In this document: positions 35,077 to 42,909 of the stretch, in pieces
Layout of the letters: each line of letters opens with the position of its first letter
Position numbering within the stretch: position 1 is the stretch's first letter
NCBI GenBank assembly: GCA_020052615.1
Contig: JAGVOT010000107.1
Coordinates: 1-63,386, forward strand
Source: Nitrospirota bacterium
GTDB taxonomy: Bacteria > Nitrospirota > UBA9217
Reading direction: 5' to 3'
Length of the DNA: 63,386 nucleotides
Position numbers and translations under genes: made by a program
Notes under the pieces: generated by a model
Seen by the model: the letters and a program-made list of their open reading frames with translations, nothing else
Databases searched by the model: none
Told to the model about the DNA's origin: nothing

Positions 35077-37551
35077 ATGAATAAATCCACCACAGCCATT
35101 ATAGTCACTGCTCTCCTCGCACTGATGTCCCTCCCTTCATTGGCGTTGAGCACGGTGCTGACGTCCGACACGACGTGGTCCGGCGAGGTCCTGGTCGATC
35201 AGGACATCCTTGTACCCGCGGGCGTCACCCTGACCATTGCGCCGGGCGCCGTCATCCGCCTGTCAGCCGCCGAGAGCACCAAGACGGACCCTGAGTACTT
35301 GTCCCCCCTTACGGAAATAACCGTTCGAGGCGCGCTTATTGCCGCCGGATCGAAGGACCTGCCGGTGACCTTTCTCCCGGCCGGCGACAAGCGCTCATCA
35401 TGGGCCGGGATCATCATCGATGGCGGCAGGGCGGACCTTCGGTTCGCCGTCGTTTCGGACGCTGAAAACGGGGCCACCGTGATGAGCGGTTCTCTGTCCC
35501 TGTCCGATTCCCTGCTGACCAGGAACCGCTATGGTCTTACCGTGCAGGGGGGCGGCGCTGCGGTACGGGTCACTGCGACCACGGTGACGGACAACGAGTA
35601 CGGGGTCGTCCTTCTGAACGGGGCAACGATCGAGAGCAGGAAGACGATCGTTCAAAAGAACAGGAAAAAGGACATCCATACAGCTTCGTCAAAAGGGCAT
35701 GCCCCGGCGGAAAAGGGATACAAGGCTTCCTCTGAGAAGAAGAACAAGAGCTTGACCTATGGCGATGAGGCTTTGCTGGGGACCGTTGTCTGGCAGGGAA
35801 GGATCGAGGTGAACGGGATCGTCCGCGTTCCGGTGAATTCCCGGCTGATCATCGTGCCCGGCACGGTCGTAGAGTTCAGGAAGAAGGACACGAATCACGA
35901 CAACATCGGAGAGAACGGGATCCTCATCCAGGGGGTCATCATTGCGAAAGGCACGCCGGAGGATCCCATCATCCTGAGGTCCGCCGAGAAACAGCGAAGC
36001 ATGGGTGATTGGGATTCGATCAATATCATGAACAGCGACCAGGCGCAGAACCTCCTCGAGTTCGTCCAGATCGAGGACGCCTACCGGGGGCTGCATTTTC
36101 ACTTTTCCCGCGTTACGGTTTCCGAGGCCGTCATACGGAACAATTACCGGGGGGTCCAGTTCCAGGAGTCTGTTGTCGATATCCGGGGGACCCACTTTTA
36201 CCGCAATAAAAGCGCGTTCCAGGCGCGGGATTCGGAGATACTGTTCTCCGGCAATCTTATCCATAACAACTACACGGGAATGAACGTGTTCCGGAACAGC
36301 ATCTCCCTTCATGACAACACGGTCCGGGACAGTCTCCAGGAGGGCGTGCGGGTCAGGGAGGGGCTGGCCCAGGTGGAGCGGAACCTCATCGACGGCAACC
36401 GGTACGGCCTGTTGGTGCAGGACGCGCTTTATGGGACGTTCTCCGCCAATGTCATTTCTCATAACCTTGAATCGGGGATATCGCTGCGAGGTACGGACAA
36501 CATCGAGATCAGCGGCAATGCGGTGCAGCAGAACGGCTTGAACGGGATGAATATCCAGGACGCCGGCGCGCTCATCCGGGGCAACCTGATCACCGACAAC
36601 CGGGAGCGGGGGATCGGGGTCCAGTCCTTTCATGGGGCCATTACCGAAAACAATATTCTGAGGAACGGGCTGTACAACCTCGGCATCGACGGAGCGGCCG
36701 ATGTTTCGGCGCGCTCGAACTGGTGGGGCGGGGGGGACGTCAGGAAGACCCTCTATGATAAAGAGAACGACCCGGCCAAAGGAAGGATTGACTACCTGCC
36801 GAAGCGGGAAGGGCCGGTCCTGTTCGCCTGGCCCCTCAGGAGCATTCGGTCAGATACTTCCTGGCAGGGAGATATCGCGATCAAGGAGACCGTGACCGTT
36901 GACCCCGGGGCGCACCTCGTCATACTACCGGGGACGCGGGTCCTGTTCGCTAAAGGGACCGGGCTGGTGGTGCGCGGAAGGATCAGCGCGCGGGGCGAAG
37001 CAGAGAAAGTCATTGCCTTCGCATCCCTCGCGGGAACGGATGCCGGTGAATGGGACGAGATACTCATCGACCATGCTCCGGGGAGCGTCTTTGCCCATGC
37101 TGCCTTCGAATATGCCACCTGGGCATTGCACAGCCATTTCACCGACCTCAAGGTGGAGGGGTGCTCCTTTCGGAACAACAGCGGCGGCCTGCGGTTCACC
37201 AGCGGACCGATCGAGATCAGACATTCCCGGTTCACGGAAAACGACATAGCCATCAGGGCTTTCCGCGGCAAGGCCCTGATCCGCGAGAACAGCATAACCC
37301 GGAACAGGGTCGGCATTTTTGTGCGGGAAAAGGGCGGCGGACTGACCATCAAAAAGAACAACCTCTTCGCCAACACCGAATATAACGTCCGGATGGGCGA
37401 CTTCAATGATGAGGACGTGGACGCGCGGGAGAACTGGTGGGGAGATCTGGCGCCTGGCACGAAGATCTATGATGCGCGGAGCGAGCCCGGCATAGGTACG
37501 GTACGCTATGAGCCGTTTGCCAAAAAACCGTTCCCGACGGAATCGCGATAG
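35077..37551 (+). CDS. Exported right-handed parallel beta-helix protein (NosD/PbH1-like)
   Basis: ATG 35077 is chosen because it gives a signal peptide (MNKSTTAIIVTALLALMSLP...LALS); ATG 35005 would bury it behind 24 polar residues. The ~824-residue protein is built from repeated coils (EISGNAVQQNGLNGMNIQD; ERNLIDGNRYGLLVQDA). A capping module occurs three times: TTWSGEVLVDQDILVPAGV, VVWQGRIEVNGIVRVPVNS and TSWQGDIAIKETVTVDPGA. NWWG followed by a linker closes two of the repeats. Such folds bind or cleave polysaccharide; catalytic residues cannot be assigned. Confidence 0.85.
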   Translation: MNKSTTAIIVTALLALMSLPSLALSTVLTSDTTWSGEVLVDQDILVPAGVTLTIAPGAVIRLSAAESTKTDPEYLSPLTEITVRGALIAAGSKDLPVTFLPAGDKRSSWAGIIIDGGRADLRFAVVSDAENGATVMSGSLSLSDSLLTRNRYGLTVQGGGAAVRVTATTVTDNEYGVVLLNGATIESRKTIVQKNRKKDIHTASSKGHAPAEKGYKASSEKKNKSLTYGDEALLGTVVWQGRIEVNGIVRVPVNSRLIIVPGTVVEFRKKDTNHDNIGENGILIQGVIIAKGTPEDPIILRSAEKQRSMGDWDSINIMNSDQAQNLLEFVQIEDAYRGLHFHFSRVTVSEAVIRNNYRGVQFQESVVDIRGTHFYRNKSAFQARDSEILFSGNLIHNNYTGMNVFRNSISLHDNTVRDSLQEGVRVREGLAQVERNLIDGNRYGLLVQDALYGTFSANVISHNLESGISLRGTDNIEISGNAVQQNGLNGMNIQDAGALIRGNLITDNRERGIGVQSFHGAITENNILRNGLYNLGIDGAADVSARSNWWGGGDVRKTLYDKENDPAKGRIDYLPKREGPVLFAWPLRSIRSDTSWQGDIAIKETVTVDPGAHLVILPGTRVLFAKGTGLVVRGRISARGEAEKVIAFASLAGTDAGEWDEILIDHAPGSVFAHAAFEYATWALHSHFTDLKVEGCSFRNNSGGLRFTSGPIEIRHSRFTENDIAIRAFRGKALIRENSITRNRVGIFVREKGGGLTIKKNNLFANTEYNVRMGDFNDEDVDARENWWGDLAPGTKIYDARSEPGIGTVRYEPFAKKPFPTESR

Positions 37552-37600
37552 CGACGATATCGGTAAAATCGGTAAACCGCAGCGCCTGAGGAGCTGAAAC

Positions 37601-38317
37601 ATGACCAGTCGGTTCCAATTATCCCCTCTGCGATGTATTTGCACACTGCTCCTTCTTCTTTCGATCCCCTCTCTCTCAGCGCAGGCAGAGGTTCAATCGG
37701 TGCTCAAGGGAACGATCGTCGATGGGGAGGGCCGGCCCGTGGCAGGGGCGCGTGTGTTTGTCTACGACAGCCCCGACATAAGAAGGTCGGCAAATTTCAT
37801 TTCACCCCCCACGGACAATGATGGATCGTTTCGTTTGGTCGCCGTGCCGGGGAGGTACTGGCTGGTGGCGCGATCGAAGCTGACGGAAGGGTATGGGCCT
37901 CTGCTTCCGGGAGACAAGCATTCGGGAGATCCTGACCTTGTCGAACTCATGGCCGGCCGGGAGATCAGCAAGGATTTTACGATCTTTGACCTCAAAGAGG
38001 CACGAAAGGCCCGATCGAAGGAGCAGGGCGGGCTTGTCAAGATAAGCGGCAGGATTGTCGATGAACAAGGAGCGCCGATCGCGAGAGCCTATGCGTTCGC
38101 GAATAAGAGCGAGAAGATCGCCAGGATCCCGGACCATGTGTCTTCCCGGGCGGACCGCGACGGCAACTACGCGCTCTATCTTCCCCGGGGGAAGTATTAC
38201 CTTGGGGGCGCTGACGCCTTTCCCCCTGGACAGCGTTATTTCATTCATGGCACGATCGTGATCGACACTGACAGGTCTGGTGTCGATATTGTGAGAAAGG
38301 CCGTCGACAGCAAGTGA
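37601..38317 (+). CDS. Exported protein with two carboxypeptidase-regulatory-like domains
   Basis: 238 residues. The signal peptide is residues 1-29, ending LSIPSLSAQAE. Two Ig-like CarboxypepD_reg modules follow: LKGTIVDGEGRPVAGARVFV...DNDGSFRLVAVPGRYWLVAR and ISGRIVDEQGAPIARAYAFA...DRDGNYALYLPRGKYYLGG. These beta-sandwich modules usually act as structural or binding domains on secreted proteins; there is no enzyme domain. It lies 49 bases after the beta-helix gene and is probably cotranscribed. Confidence 0.83.
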   Translation: MTSRFQLSPLRCICTLLLLLSIPSLSAQAEVQSVLKGTIVDGEGRPVAGARVFVYDSPDIRRSANFISPPTDNDGSFRLVAVPGRYWLVARSKLTEGYGPLLPGDKHSGDPDLVELMAGREISKDFTIFDLKEARKARSKEQGGLVKISGRIVDEQGAPIARAYAFANKSEKIARIPDHVSSRADRDGNYALYLPRGKYYLGGADAFPPGQRYFIHGTIVIDTDRSGVDIVRKAVDSK

Positions 38318-38325
38318 ATACGCCG

Positions 38326-38339
38326 ATATTACGTAATAT
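38326..38339. promoter_or_regulatory. Perfect 14-bp palindrome, candidate operator
   Basis: ATATTACGTAATAT is a perfect inverted repeat five bases upstream of a TTGACT -35-like box (38345) and just after the previous stop codon. Its position and AT-rich symmetry suit a regulator site. No known regulator consensus is recognised. Confidence 0.4.
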
Positions 38340-38344
38340 TATCA

Positions 38345-38372
38345 TTGACTAAGCGGGAAAGAAGAGTTACAT
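38345..38372 (+). promoter_or_regulatory. Candidate sigma70 promoter for the SBP/ResB module
   Basis: TTGACT (38345-38350), 16-base spacer, TTACAT (38367-38372), 30 bases before ATG 38403 and next to the 38326 palindrome. Confidence 0.5.
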
Positions 38373-38402
38373 TTACGGGGCTTTGCGAGGGGTAAAAAGA
38401 CA

Positions 38403-38981
38403 ATGAAAAGACATCTCTTTATCGTACTGTTTTTGCTTATTTTTTCTCCGCCGGCACATGCCTGCGTCGGCAAGGTCTTGAACATCGGTGTCGTCAATAC
38501 ATCGGAGGGTCAGGTCATTGCGGAGATGCTGTCTTCCCTGATTAATGAACGGACCGGATCGACCGTAGCGATACGGTTTTACAACAGCGAACAGGACCTG
38601 TCCGCAGCGGTGAATGTGAAGCAGGTTGATATTTCGGTCGAGAACACGACTCTGGCCATGCAGGTCCTGAATAGGCCTGCTGTAAGCGATGCTGACAAGG
38701 CCTACGAGCTGGTGAAGGCGGCCTATGAGAAGGAAAGAGGCCTGGTATGGCTTAAGCCGTTCGGATTTACGCACAGCAATGCGGTGGAGTCTCCTTCGTA
38801 TACCGCGGCCGTCCTGCGGATCGATGTCCTGAACAATTTTCCGGCGCTTCCCCGGGTGATCGGCAAGCTCGGAAACGTTCTGAACGATGATACCTACCAG
38901 AAACTGATCAAGTCCGTTGAATCCGGTGAAAAGCCCAAAAAAGCCGCACGGGACTTCTTGAAGTCGAAGAAGCTGATCTGA
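38403..38981 (+). CDS. Short OpuAC/glycine-betaine-type solute-binding protein
   Basis: 192 residues from ATG 38403 after GAGGGGT (38388-38394). A signal peptide covers residues 1-20 (ending PPAHAC, where Cys21 might be lipidated). The body resembles OpuAC/ProX proteins: IGVVNTSEGQVIAEMLSSL, VDISVENTTLAMQVL, KPFGFTHSNAVESPSYTAAV. It is shorter than the usual 270-300 residues. No permease or ATPase gene is nearby, so it may be a ligand sensor or accessory protein. Confidence 0.75.
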   Translation: MKRHLFIVLFLLIFSPPAHACVGKVLNIGVVNTSEGQVIAEMLSSLINERTGSTVAIRFYNSEQDLSAAVNVKQVDISVENTTLAMQVLNRPAVSDADKAYELVKAAYEKERGLVWLKPFGFTHSNAVESPSYTAAVLRIDVLNNFPALPRVIGKLGNVLNDDTYQKLIKSVESGEKPKKAARDFLKSKKLI

Positions 38982-38992
38982 TAGAACGGCCA

Positions 38993-39910
38993 GTGTCGAT
39001 ACCATCCATAAGGCTCGAAGGGCTCAATTCCTTCCTGGCATCGAAGCAGTTAGCGCTCGGCCTGTTCCTCGTTCTCTGCTTCAGTCTGATCCCGGGGACC
39101 TTCAGGGAATCCGATTTTCATGCAAGCGGGTTGTCGCGCATCATCCTGGGATGCATGGCGTTGAACTTGCTCGTGTGCACCCTGCAGAGGATACGGACCC
39201 TTTCACGGCCGGTCCTCATCATGCATGCGGGTGTGGTCGTGACGATGGCCGGCGCGGTGATCGGCGGCCTCGGGTTCATTGCAACCGTGCAGATCTACGA
39301 AGGGTCGTCAACTGACAGGGTGTATCGCTGGGACCTTGAACAGGACGTCCTGTTGGGAGCCACCCTTGCGGTCAGGGGGATCGATACGGAATTTTACCCC
39401 GTGCCGATACGGGTGGGGGTCCTGCGGGGACAGGACAAGGTTGGGTTGTTCGAACTGAAGACCGGCGACCGTTTCGCTCTTGATGCCTATACCGTCAGGG
39501 CGGATTCCCTGAATGCGCCCGAGGAAGAAGTGCAGCTCAGCATTTTTCGAGGAGAACGCCTTCTCGGCACGGCTGATACGTCCGGAACGAGGTCGCTGCC
39601 CGCGGATTTTCCGTACGACTTCAAACTCGTCGGCTACCAGGATCCCGTGCTCAAGAGAGTGGTGGTCGCTCTCTCGCTCTCGCGAGGTTCCGAGATCATA
39701 GCTGAAGGGACCACGGAAATAAACAGCCCATTCGAATGGAACGGGCTTTATTTTTATCATACCAACCTGGAACAGGATGATCACGGCAATCCTTACGCAG
39801 GCATCCAGATCGTCAAGGACCCCGGAAGGCCGGTGGTGTATATCGGTTTTGCGCTCCTCACGATCGGGACCCTGTTCTGGATGTACAAAAAGACCTATGG
39901 ACACCGGTAA
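38993..39910 (+). CDS. ResB-like membrane protein (cytochrome c biogenesis family)
   Basis: 305 residues from GTG 38993. The pattern is ResB/CcsB-like: helices at residues ~18-34, 45-62 and 70-90 (LIMHAGVVVTMAGAVIGGLG), a ~170-residue periplasmic domain (INSPFEWNGLYFYHTNLEQD), and a last helix (VYIGFALLTIGTLFWMYK). ResB works with CcsA/ResC in heme delivery to apocytochrome c; no CcsA gene is visible here, so the partner would be elsewhere or the role differs. It lies between two orphan binding-protein genes. Confidence 0.8.
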   Translation: MSIPSIRLEGLNSFLASKQLALGLFLVLCFSLIPGTFRESDFHASGLSRIILGCMALNLLVCTLQRIRTLSRPVLIMHAGVVVTMAGAVIGGLGFIATVQIYEGSSTDRVYRWDLEQDVLLGATLAVRGIDTEFYPVPIRVGVLRGQDKVGLFELKTGDRFALDAYTVRADSLNAPEEEVQLSIFRGERLLGTADTSGTRSLPADFPYDFKLVGYQDPVLKRVVVALSLSRGSEIIAEGTTEINSPFEWNGLYFYHTNLEQDDHGNPYAGIQIVKDPGRPVVYIGFALLTIGTLFWMYKKTYGHR

Positions 39911-39926
39911 AACAAGACGATCCCGC

Positions 39927-40835
39927 ATGACCGTGGCCGTGTTCATGAGAGCCGCCGGGGCGGCTACCCTGGCCTTGCTCGCGATGTCCTGCCAGGGTCC
40001 TTCAGGGACGGCTTCATCGCGCACCTACCAGATCGGCTACATGATCTGCAACAGCGAGCAGGAGACCCTCCAGCGGTTCAAGCCGCTGACGGCCTATCTC
40101 AGCAAGAAACTCGGCGTGACCTTCGAAATGAAGGCCATCGACACCACCGATTTTACCCGGGAAGTGGACAAGCTCGATTTCACCCATACCAACTCGCTGC
40201 TCTATGTCATGATGCACCGGAACCAGGGGGTGGAGATACTTGCGGCGGAACAAGCCGGCTCCCTGGGCGCGCGGGCAAAAGGCCTGATCATCGCGCTGAA
40301 GAAGAGCGGCCTGCGGAACGTACGGGACCTCAAGGGAAGGACCATGGTGTTCGGACCGATGCTGGGACCGACATCGTACATGGCGCAGCTGGATCTGCTC
40401 CTGAAGGGCAAGATCGACCCGGAGAACGATCTTTCCGGATACGCGATTCCACACGGCTCCTTCAAACACGAGAAGGTGATCTACGGCGTCCTGCTCGGCA
40501 AGTATGACGCCGGTGCGGCGCCGTTGCTCGATTTCGAGCGCATGGCAGCCGACGACAGGATAGATGCGGAGGATTTCACGGTCCTTGCGGAGAGCGAGCC
40601 CCTGCCGTACTGCAACTTCGGCGTCACCCAGAAAGTGGACGACGCGCTGTCGAAACGGTTCAAGCAGGCGGTGCTGGGCATAACGAAAGATACGACGATC
40701 GAGATCGACGGTGAAGTCGTGAAGGTCCTTGACCGTGCCGACGTGGACGGCTACGAGGACATCAAGGACAGCGACTTCGACGGCATCCGGGAGATGGCCA
40801 GGCGGACGAACATGCCGCCCTATCAGAGGTATTGA
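39927..40835 (+). CDS. PhnD-like lipoprotein, orphan solute-binding protein
   Basis: About 302 residues from ATG 39927 (ATG 39897, overlapping the ResB-like gene, is possible). The lipoprotein signal ends ATLALLAMSC. The mature protein follows the PhnD/phosphonate-binding fold: IGYMICNSEQETLQRFKPLT, TREVDKLDFTHTNSLLYVMM, RNVRDLKGRTMVFGPMLGPT and GKYDAGAAPLLDFERMA. No phosphonate permease, ATPase or lyase is present, so ligand sensing rather than import is likely. The stop shares a base with the next start. Confidence 0.82.
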   Translation: MTVAVFMRAAGAATLALLAMSCQGPSGTASSRTYQIGYMICNSEQETLQRFKPLTAYLSKKLGVTFEMKAIDTTDFTREVDKLDFTHTNSLLYVMMHRNQGVEILAAEQAGSLGARAKGLIIALKKSGLRNVRDLKGRTMVFGPMLGPTSYMAQLDLLLKGKIDPENDLSGYAIPHGSFKHEKVIYGVLLGKYDAGAAPLLDFERMAADDRIDAEDFTVLAESEPLPYCNFGVTQKVDDALSKRFKQAVLGITKDTTIEIDGEVVKVLDRADVDGYEDIKDSDFDGIREMARRTNMPPYQRY

Positions 40836-41362
40836 TGGACAGCTTCGACAAAGCATCGGTCGCGGCCCTCGTGGTCCTTGGTCTCGCGTCCTCGGTCGTG
40901 ATCATGGGGCATCGGAGCGAGGTAAAGCCGGACCAGAACAAGGTGCAGCGGCTGGCCGCACAGGAAGATCCTGCGGCACGCATGGAGCTGGACAACGCGG
41001 GCAAACTGATCCGGAACCTTCTGGAGGCAGGAAGCCTTTCCCAGGCAGAGGCGCTGATCGGGGAGCTCATCCGGAAGCATCCCTATCAGGGGGCGCCGCA
41101 TATGTTCATGGGCGATCTGCTCATGCGGAAGCAGGACCCTGTCCGGGCGATGTATGCATATCAACAGGCGATCGACCTCAATCCCGATTATCTGGACAAG
41201 AAGACGCCTTTGTTCCAGGGGAAAAAACTGAAGGTCGCCGTGGGCGAGGCCCTTACCGAGATCGAGAGCCGCATCAGGAAGGACCCGGGAAATGGGTCCC
41301 TCAAGGGCGAAAAGAAAGTGATCTATTATTTTTACCGGAGGATCGCGGGGAGCTGCGGATAA
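40835..41362 (+). CDS. Membrane-anchored TPR-containing protein
   Basis: 175 residues; ATG 40835 overlaps the previous TGA by one base (TTG 40832 also in frame). One N-terminal helix (VAALVVLGLASSVVIMG) is followed by two or three TPR-like units: LIRNLLEAGSLSQAEALIGE, HPYQGAPHMFMGDLLMRKQD and PVRAMYAYQQAIDLNPDYLD. The end is KKVIYYFYRRIAGSCG. It is the last gene of the binding-protein/ResB module, probably a protein-protein adaptor on the periplasmic side. Confidence 0.78.
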   Translation: MDSFDKASVAALVVLGLASSVVIMGHRSEVKPDQNKVQRLAAQEDPAARMELDNAGKLIRNLLEAGSLSQAEALIGELIRKHPYQGAPHMFMGDLLMRKQDPVRAMYAYQQAIDLNPDYLDKKTPLFQGKKLKVAVGEALTEIESRIRKDPGNGSLKGEKKVIYYFYRRIAGSCG

Positions 41363-41377
41363 CCCTTCGTCTTTTTG

Positions 41378-41471
41378 AACCACGGGTCCCGACTCTGTCG
41401 GGACGCGCAGATCAAGAGGATTTTTCATGGTTTGGTTTTATCCGTGTGTCCGGCTTCTCGGACCAGTGGTT
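41378..41471. repeat. Palindromic intergenic repeat element, family A, copy 1
   Basis: The left end AACCACGGG (41378-41386) is followed by a hairpin TCCCGAC/GTCGGGA (41387-41403). The right end is inverted: hairpin GTCCG/CGGAC (41448-41463), then GTGGTT (41466-41471). Both halves read AACCAC, hairpin, ACRCRSAGATMA-like text, outward to inward. Similar copies are at 42779 and 57753, with a half copy at 61509. Confidence 0.6.
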
Positions 41472-41520
41472 ATAAATATCTTTTCTGGCTGTAAGGCGCA
41501 GCAAGTCATGAGAGGTTGTT

Positions 41521-42729
41521 ATGCAGGAACAGGCTGTTTGTTCGATTAAACCCGAAACGGGCCTTCTCGCGAAGATAAAGAGACGGATGGGCATCTCATC
41601 GGCCCGGAGCGGGTCCGACTGTTATCCCAAATACCTCTTTGTCGTTACGGGTGCCGTGATCGGCCTTGCCGGCGTCATCCTGAGCTGGCTGGGAAATCCG
41701 GCCAATACGGGTTTCTGCGTATCCTGCTTCATGGAGAACATCGCCGGTTCGATCGGTCTGCACGGGAACATCCGGATGCAGTATATCAGGCCGGAGATCA
41801 TCGGGTTCGTCATCGGATCATTCATGATGTCCATTGCCAAGCGGGAGTTCAAGGCAGCCGGAGGGAGCTCTCCGCTGCTTCGCTTTTTCGTGGGCATCAT
41901 CCTGATCTTCGGCTGCGCAGTCTTCATCGGTTGTCCCATCAAAATGGTATTCAGGCTTGCTGCAGGGGACCTCACGGCACTGATCGGCGTGGGCGGCCTT
42001 GTCGCGGGCGTGTATGTAGGCATGCAGTTCCTTGAAAAGGGCTTTACCCTCGGAAGGCCGGGCCCGTCTCCGGCGGCGAACGCCCTCCTGATCCCCGCGC
42101 TCATGGCATTGCTGCTGGTCGCATTGCTCGTCAGGCCGGACTTTATTTCCATCAGCACCAAGGGCTCGGGCGCCCAGTACGCGCCTCTGGCCCTGTCGCT
42201 GCTGGCGGGCCTCGGGATCGGCGCGCTTGCGCAGCGGACCGGCTTCTGCATCACCGGCGGGATCTCCCGGCTCTTCCTGTGGGGTCCGCGGGAGTTCACG
42301 TTCTGCCCGAAGACCACGGGGCTGGCGATCGGTATGACCTCGTTATTCCTGTTCGCTCTTGTGGCCAGCCTGTTGACCGGCCAGTTCTCGCTGGCATGGC
42401 ACGGACAGCCGAGCTCGAACGAAAGCAATCTCTGGAACTTTTTTGCCATGGTCATGGTCGGGTTCGGTTCCGTCCTGATCCGGGGGTGTCCGTTCCGGCA
42501 GCTGATCGCCGCGGGTCAGGGGGATACTGATGCCGGCGCAGCAGTTCTCGGGATGTTGACCGGCGCGGCGCTTGTCCAGGGCTGGGGCATTGCCGGGAAT
42601 GCCGAAGGGACGCCCTATGCGGGACAGGTCGCTGTCCTGTTCGGGCTTTGCTTCCTCGTGATCATCGGACTTCTGTTCCGGAAGCGGGGAGAGACGTTCG
42701 CTCCGGAGTTCCAGGCGGGACTGGATTAG
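41521..42729 (+). CDS. yedE: YedE/YeeE-family transporter, putative selenium/sulfur uptake
   Basis: 402 residues from ATG 41521 (AGAGG just upstream). About ten helices. Family signatures occur twice in a pseudo-repeat: GNPANTGFCVSCFMENIAGS with IFGCAVFIGCPIKMVFRL, then LAQRTGFCITGGISRLFL with SVLIRGCPFRQLIAAGQG; the paired Cys residues line the pore in YeeE thiosulfate transporters. The first segment matches the selenium-linked YedE subfamily (TIGR04112). No YedF, SelD or other selenium gene is in the window. It is flanked by repeat elements on both sides. Confidence 0.85.
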   Translation: MQEQAVCSIKPETGLLAKIKRRMGISSARSGSDCYPKYLFVVTGAVIGLAGVILSWLGNPANTGFCVSCFMENIAGSIGLHGNIRMQYIRPEIIGFVIGSFMMSIAKREFKAAGGSSPLLRFFVGIILIFGCAVFIGCPIKMVFRLAAGDLTALIGVGGLVAGVYVGMQFLEKGFTLGRPGPSPAANALLIPALMALLLVALLVRPDFISISTKGSGAQYAPLALSLLAGLGIGALAQRTGFCITGGISRLFLWGPREFTFCPKTTGLAIGMTSLFLFALVASLLTGQFSLAWHGQPSSNESNLWNFFAMVMVGFGSVLIRGCPFRQLIAAGQGDTDAGAAVLGMLTGAALVQGWGIAGNAEGTPYAGQVAVLFGLCFLVIIGLLFRKRGETFAPEFQAGLD

Positions 42730-42778
42730 GAATACAAGGATCGTCACAAAGACAACGACAGAAGGATCGGGTCTTTGT

Positions 42779-42881
42779 AACCACGGGTTCCGACGTTGTC
42801 GGAACACACAGATAAAATAGGCAGGCAAACCGCGGTTATTTTCCGGGCATGTAACCGTGCGAGACGAAGTCTCCCGTGGTT
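42779..42881. repeat. Palindromic intergenic repeat element, family A, copy 2
   Basis: Terminal inverted repeats AACCACGGG (42779-42787) and CCCGTGGTT (42873-42881). Inside each end is a hairpin: GTTCCGAC/GTCGGAAC (42787-42805) and GAGAC/GTCTC (42861-42873). There is no coding sequence. The right end sits 28 bases before the permease start. Confidence 0.65.
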
Positions 42882-42909
42882 CCCGCTTGTCTGTCCGGAA
42901 AAGGTAAAT

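Noticed and set aside
38403-40835. Glycine-betaine or phosphonate ABC importer
   Set aside because: Only binding-protein-like genes are present; no permease or ATPase gene was found within the window.
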